From positions 1 through 10,218 of the forward strand of contig JAYVPW010000027.1 in assembly GCA_043777315.1 (NCBI GenBank): DNA of 10,218 nucleotides, read 5' to 3'. A program made the position numbers and the translations under genes. The notes beneath the pieces were generated by a model. The model saw only the letters and a program-made list of their open reading frames with translations, searched no databases and was not told where the DNA came from. Shown one piece after another: positions 5,709 through 10,218 of this stretch; the stretch's first letter is position 1; every line of letters begins with the position of its first letter. Source of the DNA: CAIURC01 sp043777315 (lineage in GTDB: Bacteria; Verrucomicrobiota; Verrucomicrobiia; Chthoniobacterales; Chthoniobacteraceae).

Positions 5709-7478
5709 TCACCTTCCGTTTTCGGCGGGCAGCGACTTGCCGGGCTTCGCGGTGAGAAAAGGCCCGACACACAGCGCGTCCAAATCGGTCCGCTGGTAGC
5801 AGGCAATGGCCTGCTCCGGGGTGTCCACGATTGGCTCGTTCTCGTTGAAGCTCGTGTTCAGCACGACAGGCGTGCCGGACTGGGCTCCAAACTCGCGGAT
5901 CAACTCGTAATACTTCTCGTTCTGCGACCGTTTGACCGTGTGCAGCCGCCCGGTGAAATCCTCGTGGCAGACCGCCGCCAACTCAGTCCGTTTCTCGGCT
6001 TTGATCTTGACCACATGCATCATGAACGGGCTCTCGACATCCTGTTCAAAGTAGTTGCGGACTTCCTCGGCGAGGATGGACGGTGCAAAGGGCCTGAAGC
6101 TTTCGCGCCGCTTGATCTTGGCATTGATCAGATCCTTCATGCCCGGCCATGCGGGGTTGGCGACGATGGACCGATTGCCAAGCGCGCGTGGACCCCATTC
6201 GCTGCGGCCTTGATACCATCCGGTCACATGACCCGCCTTGAGATGAGCAGCCGTGCGTTGGTAGAGTAAGTCACCGTCCAACCGCTCATAGGCCAGCCCT
6301 GCGGCCTTCAGCGCCGTCTCGATCTCGGCGTCGGAATAAGACGGTCCCCAGGAGGCGTGATCAACGACCGGCGACCGCGGTTTTTTCAACACGGAGTTCC
6401 ACACGTAAAGCGCGGCACCGATCGCCGTCCCATCGTCCGAGGCCGCGCACTGGATGTAGGACTTCTTGAAAGGTGTCTCGCGGAAGATACGGGCGTTGCA
6501 GACGCCATTGAGCGCGCAGCCGCCGGCAGTCACGAGTGCGTCTGTGGGCATCTGAAAGTGCAGCGTGCCGAGGAGACCCAGGACGATTTCCTCAAAGTAT
6601 TTCTGGCAAGAAGCTGCGATGTCCTTGTCGCGCTGGGTCAGTTCTTCTCCGCGCTGGCGGGGTTCACCGAGTTTCTTCACCAACTCCGGTGTGTACATGC
6701 GCGAAAGGACGATCTCGCCCTTTTCGTTGATGCACTCCTCGAAGCTGCCGCCTGTGGTCCGAATGTAGCGCTCGTTCAGCGAGTAGCCGCCCTTTCCATC
6801 GGTCGTCACAAATTTCCGCAAGACATCCACAAAGCGAGGTTCGCCGTAAGCGGCCAGACCCATGACCTTGTATTCCTCGCCGAAGTGGTCGAAGCCGATG
6901 AACTGGCAGAGGGCGGTGTAAAGATAGCCCAGCGAATCCGGCACGAAAAACCGGCGCAGCGGAGTGATCGTGTGCCCTTCACACTTCGCCAGCATGGTGG
7001 CGACGAAATCCCCCGACCCATCGTAGGACATGCCTGCCGCGGAATCGAACGGGCTGGAGAAAAACGAGCTGGCGAGATGGGCGAGGTGATGTTCGACATC
7101 GACTTGCTCGAAGCGGCAGTCCGCGCGCCCCACATCGCACGCGGCGGCCACCTGATCGCCGAGGCTTTCAAACCGGCTGCGCCGCTTGAGGAAAGACGCG
7201 ACGGCTTTGACCGAGCGGGCCGGGTTGGCGATAACCCGCCGCACTTTCGCCGAGGTGTTCGCCTTGCTGTCGTGCCCGATGGCGACGTGATCGAGGTCTT
7301 TCACGGTAGCGCCCGCCATCTGCAGCACGCGCCGGATGGCCTGCGCGGGAAAACCGGCGATGTGCTTGAAGCGCTGGCCGAGCCGCTCCTCGGCCACGGC
7401 GGCGATGAGCTGGCCGTCCTGCAGGATGCACGCGGAGGCGTCGGGATGGTAGGCGTTGATTCCTAGGATGAGGGACAT
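5709..7478 (-). CDS. Carbamoyltransferase (NodU/CmcH/TobZ family)
   Basis: The 589-residue protein belongs to the family that moves a carbamoyl group from carbamoyl phosphate, through a carbamoyl-adenylate, to a hydroxyl of a sugar or natural product. The N-terminal Kae1-like domain begins ILGINAYHPDAS and carries the metal-binding VEHHLAHLAS (His130, His131, His134), SYDGSGD (151-157), FGEEYKVMGLAAYG (199-212) and TAGGCALN (317-324). The C-terminal YrdC-like domain has GRSEWGPRALGNRSI (424-438), KRRESFRPFAPSIL (457-469 or so) and LNTSFNENEP (540-549). Length and motif order fit the family with nothing missing. The ATG at 7478 directly precedes the conserved start; no strong ribosome binding site is seen. 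With glycosyltransferases on both sides, the likely job is O-carbamoylation of a sugar in the repeat unit. The acceptor is inferred, not shown. Confidence 0.95.
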   Translation of the reverse strand: MSLILGINAYHPDASACILQDGQLIAAVAEERLGQRFKHIAGFPAQAIRRVLQMAGATVKDLDHVAIGHDSKANTSAKVRRVIANPARSVKAVASFLKRRSRFESLGDQVAAACDVGRADCRFEQVDVEHHLAHLASSFFSSPFDSAAGMSYDGSGDFVATMLAKCEGHTITPLRRFFVPDSLGYLYTALCQFIGFDHFGEEYKVMGLAAYGEPRFVDVLRKFVTTDGKGGYSLNERYIRTTGGSFEECINEKGEIVLSRMYTPELVKKLGEPRQRGEELTQRDKDIAASCQKYFEEIVLGLLGTLHFQMPTDALVTAGGCALNGVCNARIFRETPFKKSYIQCAASDDGTAIGAALYVWNSVLKKPRSPVVDHASWGPSYSDAEIETALKAAGLAYERLDGDLLYQRTAAHLKAGHVTGWYQGRSEWGPRALGNRSIVANPAWPGMKDLINAKIKRRESFRPFAPSILAEEVRNYFEQDVESPFMMHVVKIKAEKRTELAAVCHEDFTGRLHTVKRSQNEKYYELIREFGAQSGTPVVLNTSFNENEPIVDTPEQAIACYQRTDLDALCVGPFLTAKPGKSLPAENGR

Positions 7479-7550
7479 GCGGTATCAAGTATCAGATGGC
7501 GTGGATTGGCAGCTTGGTATGGTTCATGGCGGCGGTGGGAAACACCATCG
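7479..7550 (-). other. 72-nt spacer inside the minus-strand operon
   Basis: This is the longest gap in the four-gene run. On the minus strand it contains a short hairpin, GGTG-TTTCC-CACC, and a near-tandem TGATAC repeat (TGATACTTGATAC) about 5-17 nt before the carbamoyltransferase ATG. No T-run follows the hairpin, so I do not call a terminator. A weak internal promoter cannot be excluded. I see no small gene. Confidence 0.3.
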
Positions 7551-8696
7551 TCAATTTGTGATCGCGTCGAGCAAACTTGCGGCCGCCCGGCGGATCTCGA
7601 AACGGGACTCAAAAGCATCGCGGCTTTTCTTTCGCATGGCGGTACGCTCCATCTCGGAAAGCGCCAGCCAGCGCTGGAGCAGATCAAGCGTGCCGGCTTC
7701 GGTGTCATCGGCCACCAGTCCTGCGCCGGCGGCTTCGATTTCGCGCCAGATGTTCACCTTGTTGGAAATGAGCACCGGTGTCCCGCAGGCCAGCGCCTCC
7801 GCCACGGCGATGCCGAAATTCTCCTGATGCGACGGCAGGATGAATGTCTCCGCGAGGCGCAACATTCCCCATTTCAGGTCGCCGGAAAGCATGCCCGTCC
7901 ACAGCAGTTTTCCGGCAATCTTCAGCTCAGCAGCCAGTGCCTGCAGATCCTGTGTCCAGCCCGTCTGGTCTGGTCCAGCCAGCACTAGCTGCATCGAGTC
8001 ATCAGCGGTCGCGATCTTTGCAAAAGCGCGGATCAAAAGATCGCATCCCTTCTTCTCCTGAATCCGACCGAGGAACAGGAAGAGACGTTTGCCCCGCAAT
8101 CCCGGGTAACGTTCCAAAACCATCTGCCGCTGCGCGGAGTCATCGCCCGTCGGCCCGGAGATTCCGTAGTTCACCACCACTTCGTGACAGCGGTAGAGCC
8201 AAAAGGATTCGCGGGCCGCACGCCTTTCCTCCTCCGAGGTGAAAAGCACCGCGCGCGCATCGCGAAGCACCCGGTAGTCCGCCCACGGCCAGTAGGTCCA
8301 CTTCTTCCAATGCTTGAGTGGGTAGGTCTTCTTGAACCACGGATCGAGCATGCCGTGGGGGAAGACAAAGTAAGGTGTGTCCGTCCCGTGGAGTGCGCGC
8401 CAGACGCCGAAGCCGCTGTATTGCCAGAGCCCGCTGACGACGACCGCATCGTAGTCCTTCCGGTGCCCGGCGAGCCACGGGACTAACCTGCCCGAGTAGC
8501 CATAACTCGAGCGACCTGGACCCAGCGCGTGGACCTTCACCGGACACTCCTTCACCCATGCGTCGTCCGGCGCATCGAGTGAGACGATCTCGGTCTCGTG
8601 CCCGGCGGCTTGGTGAACACGCGCGACCTGTTTGATGCCCTCGATCGGACCGCCGCCAGCGGGATTGACCGAGTGTATCGAACGAAGGATGCGCAT
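7551..8696 (-). CDS. GT4 family glycosyltransferase (glycosyltransferase group 1)
   Basis: The product is 381 residues from the ATG at 8696, a GT-B fold retaining glycosyltransferase that uses a nucleotide-sugar donor in the cytosol. The N-terminal half starts MRILRSIHSV and has the glycine-rich NPAGGGPIEG and the PHGMLDPW segment (about 113-120) common in polysaccharide GT4 enzymes. The C-terminal half has LFLGRIQEKKGCDLLIRAF (GRIQEKKG at about 210-217), VLAGPD, and the E-x7-E donor motif ENFGIAVAE (292-300) followed by ALACGTPVLIS. The open frame extends to 8753, but the added 19 residues would overlap the asnB 3' end and lack homology-like features. Starting at 8696 leaves 13 nt after the asnB stop, so co-translation is likely. 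The sugar specificity cannot be read from sequence. Confidence 0.93.
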   Translation of the reverse strand: MRILRSIHSVNPAGGGPIEGIKQVARVHQAAGHETEIVSLDAPDDAWVKECPVKVHALGPGRSSYGYSGRLVPWLAGHRKDYDAVVVSGLWQYSGFGVWRALHGTDTPYFVFPHGMLDPWFKKTYPLKHWKKWTYWPWADYRVLRDARAVLFTSEEERRAARESFWLYRCHEVVVNYGISGPTGDDSAQRQMVLERYPGLRGKRLFLFLGRIQEKKGCDLLIRAFAKIATADDSMQLVLAGPDQTGWTQDLQALAAELKIAGKLLWTGMLSGDLKWGMLRLAETFILPSHQENFGIAVAEALACGTPVLISNKVNIWREIEAAGAGLVADDTEAGTLDLLQRWLALSEMERTAMRKKSRDAFESRFEIRRAAASLLDAITN

Positions 8697-8709
8697 GACT
8701 GAGGCACAC

Positions 8710-10218
8710 TCACGCGGCGTCCGCTGCTTCGGCTTGGGCAAAGCCGGCAGCATGGCCGATCCTCTTTAAGTAATGCCCCAAGACGACCAATGACCAAAGG
8801 CGCGTCCAGTGAACCCTCCCGTCTTCAAACTCCTTTCGTATCCACTCGACTGCACCCGGTGCTAGAATTTGCAGACTCTTCACTTCCTCGAGTCCCGCCA
8901 GTTTGAACGGCTTCAGCGGGCCGCGCATCCAGGCATTCATAGGGAGGGCAAAGCCCATCTTCCGGCGATTATAGACCTGCTCTGGAAGCATATCTCGGCA
9001 GGCCTCCACGAGCAGGCCCTTCGGTGTTCCGTAACGCATCTTTTCGCGACCCGGGAGACTGAGCACATACTCGACGAGTTCCTGGTCGAGAAAAGGCACG
9101 CGGAGTTCCAGCGAGACGGCCATGCTCATCTGATCGGAGTCCCGCAGCAGCATCTGCCGCATGTACACCGTCAGCTCGGCCCAACTGATTTTCGCAAAAT
9201 CGTCACTTAGCTCCGGCGGACGCAGGATACGCAGAGGACGTACCGGCAGGCCCGCCCGCCGAAGCATCGCATCGCTCCAAAGCCTCCGCCGCCAGATGGC
9301 GATTTCCATCAGATCACCGGTGGGAAGATCCGCGATGCGTGCGCCAAACTTGCCGAAGCCTGCGGCCAGACGGCGCATCCATTTCGGGAAGCCGGACAGG
9401 TGGCGCAAAATCGGCGCATCGTGGAAGCTCGGGTATCCGCCAAAGAGCTCGTCCGCACCCAACCCCGAAAGCGCAACCTTGATTCCGAATTCCGCCACTT
9501 TCTTCGAGACGATGTAGGTGTTGATCGCATCCAGCGACGGCGCATCCATCCTGCGGACAGCTTCCTGCACCAGGGCTATGACCTCGTCATCACTCACCTC
9601 GATCCGATGGTGGTCTGTCTTGTAACGGCGCGCGACTTCCGCCGCGACGCTCGTCTCATCGAAAGCGGCGTGGGGAAATCCGACCGAAAATGTTTGCAGC
9701 CGGGCAGGGGACATTGCCCGCGAGGCCAGCGCAGTGACGATCGAGGAGTCGATGCCACCGCTTAGAAACGACGCCACCGGCACGTCCGCCATCAGATGAC
9801 TCTCGACCGCCTGCTCCACCAGCCTGCGCACGCGCGCCGGCGCACCTTTCGACGGGATCGGTGGATAACCTTTTTCCGGCCAGTAACACACCGTCTCAAC
9901 CGAGGTATCGGGCTGCACACTCATCCAGTGACCAGCCGGCACATTCCGGATTCGGCGGAAAAGAAACTCACCTTCCGGGCACGCGCCCCATTGCAGATAC
10001 GCGCCGACGCCCCGCCGATCATAGGCCGCATCCGTCCCGGCGAGTAACATGCGAACCTCCGAGGCAAACCGAATTACTCCGGGCGAGCGCATGTAGTAAA
10101 GGGGCTTGATCCCGAGAGGGCCGCGCGCGGCGAAAAGCTGGTTGCTGGCGGCGTCAAAAATAATCAGGGCAAACATGCCCTTGAGACGCTTGAGCATCCG
10201 CTCGCCCCACACCCGGTA
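8710..10218 (-). CDS. asnB: Asparagine synthase (glutamine-hydrolysing) type amidotransferase, 5' end outside window
   Basis: The frame is open to the window edge, so 502 C-terminal residues are visible. The N-terminal part of the glutaminase domain, with the Cys nucleophile, lies beyond 10218. The visible start, YRVWGERMLKRLKGMFALIIFD, is internal glutaminase sequence, so the first Met in view is not the start. Next come LGIKPLYY and SEVRMLL. The synthetase domain carries the ATP-binding PP-loop SGGIDSS (about 153-159 of the visible part), DAPSLDAINTY, LSGLGADELFGGY, SLELRVPFLD and NRRKMGFALPM. The family makes asparagine from aspartate, glutamine and ATP. In glycan loci, AsnB-like enzymes can instead amidate uronic acids, and the context allows that. 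One oddity is ARGPLG where the family normally has ARD-x-x-G. It is the first visible gene of the operon; the promoter is outside the window. Confidence 0.93.
   Translation of the reverse strand, partial: YRVWGERMLKRLKGMFALIIFDAASNQLFAARGPLGIKPLYYMRSPGVIRFASEVRMLLAGTDAAYDRRGVGAYLQWGACPEGEFLFRRIRNVPAGHWMSVQPDTSVETVCYWPEKGYPPIPSKGAPARVRRLVEQAVESHLMADVPVASFLSGGIDSSIVTALASRAMSPARLQTFSVGFPHAAFDETSVAAEVARRYKTDHHRIEVSDDEVIALVQEAVRRMDAPSLDAINTYIVSKKVAEFGIKVALSGLGADELFGGYPSFHDAPILRHLSGFPKWMRRLAAGFGKFGARIADLPTGDLMEIAIWRRRLWSDAMLRRAGLPVRPLRILRPPELSDDFAKISWAELTVYMRQMLLRDSDQMSMAVSLELRVPFLDQELVEYVLSLPGREKMRYGTPKGLLVEACRDMLPEQVYNRRKMGFALPMNAWMRGPLKPFKLAGLEEVKSLQILAPGAVEWIRKEFEDGRVHWTRLWSLVVLGHYLKRIGHAAGFAQAEAADAA

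Noticed and set aside
6357..7466. 369-codon open frame on +
   Set aside because: It is antisense to the carbamoyltransferase, whose motifs are complete; there is no independent evidence of coding.
8697..8753. Upstream extension of the GT4 gene to 8753
   Set aside because: It would overlap the asnB coding end. GT4 proteins normally start at the MRIL-type strand encoded from 8696.

Overview
The window is GC-rich and gene-dense, with long ORFs on both strands. A 3' fragment of a DUF1080 (3-keto-disaccharide hydrolase type) protein and the style of the polysaccharide genes suggest a Verrucomicrobiota or Planctomycetota-like bacterium, more likely Verrucomicrobiota. This is inference from protein flavour only; no rRNA or tRNA is present to test it.

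Layout: (1) 1-602 has no intact gene. It holds a less GC-rich stretch of unknown nature, a 100-bp segment (201-300) bounded by near-perfect inverted repeats that looks like a miniature transposable element, a decayed 3' end of a DUF1080 gene (301-408), and a GC-rich leader with an imperfect stem (475-553). (2) 603-1889 (+) is proA, the glutamate-5-semialdehyde dehydrogenase of proline synthesis, apparently unrelated to the rest. (3) 2107-4425 (+) is a large fusion protein. A membrane polyprenyl-glycosylphosphotransferase, which starts a lipid-linked polysaccharide unit, is joined through a Pro-rich linker to a divergent WecG/TagA/CpsF (GT26) glycosyltransferase. (4) 4429-10218 (-) is a tightly packed four-gene run, read from the right: an asparagine-synthase-type amidotransferase (5' end cut by the window edge), a GT4 glycosyltransferase, a NodU/CmcH-type O-carbamoyltransferase, and a WaaE-like GT2 glycosyltransferase fused to a C-terminal VanZ-like membrane domain.

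How the genes may work together: the + strand fusion and the - strand operon converge with only 3 nt between their stop codons. Together they look like part of an exopolysaccharide or O-antigen locus. The fusion would place the first sugar phosphate, and perhaps the second sugar, on undecaprenyl phosphate. The GT4 and GT2 enzymes would extend the unit. The carbamoyltransferase and the AsnB-like enzyme would decorate sugars (O-carbamoyl, and possibly an amide on a uronic acid), although ordinary asparagine synthesis is equally possible for the latter. Flippase, polymerase and export genes are not in the window. The most unusual points are the two domain fusions, the altered GT26 motifs, and the small inverted-repeat element beside the DUF1080 fragment.
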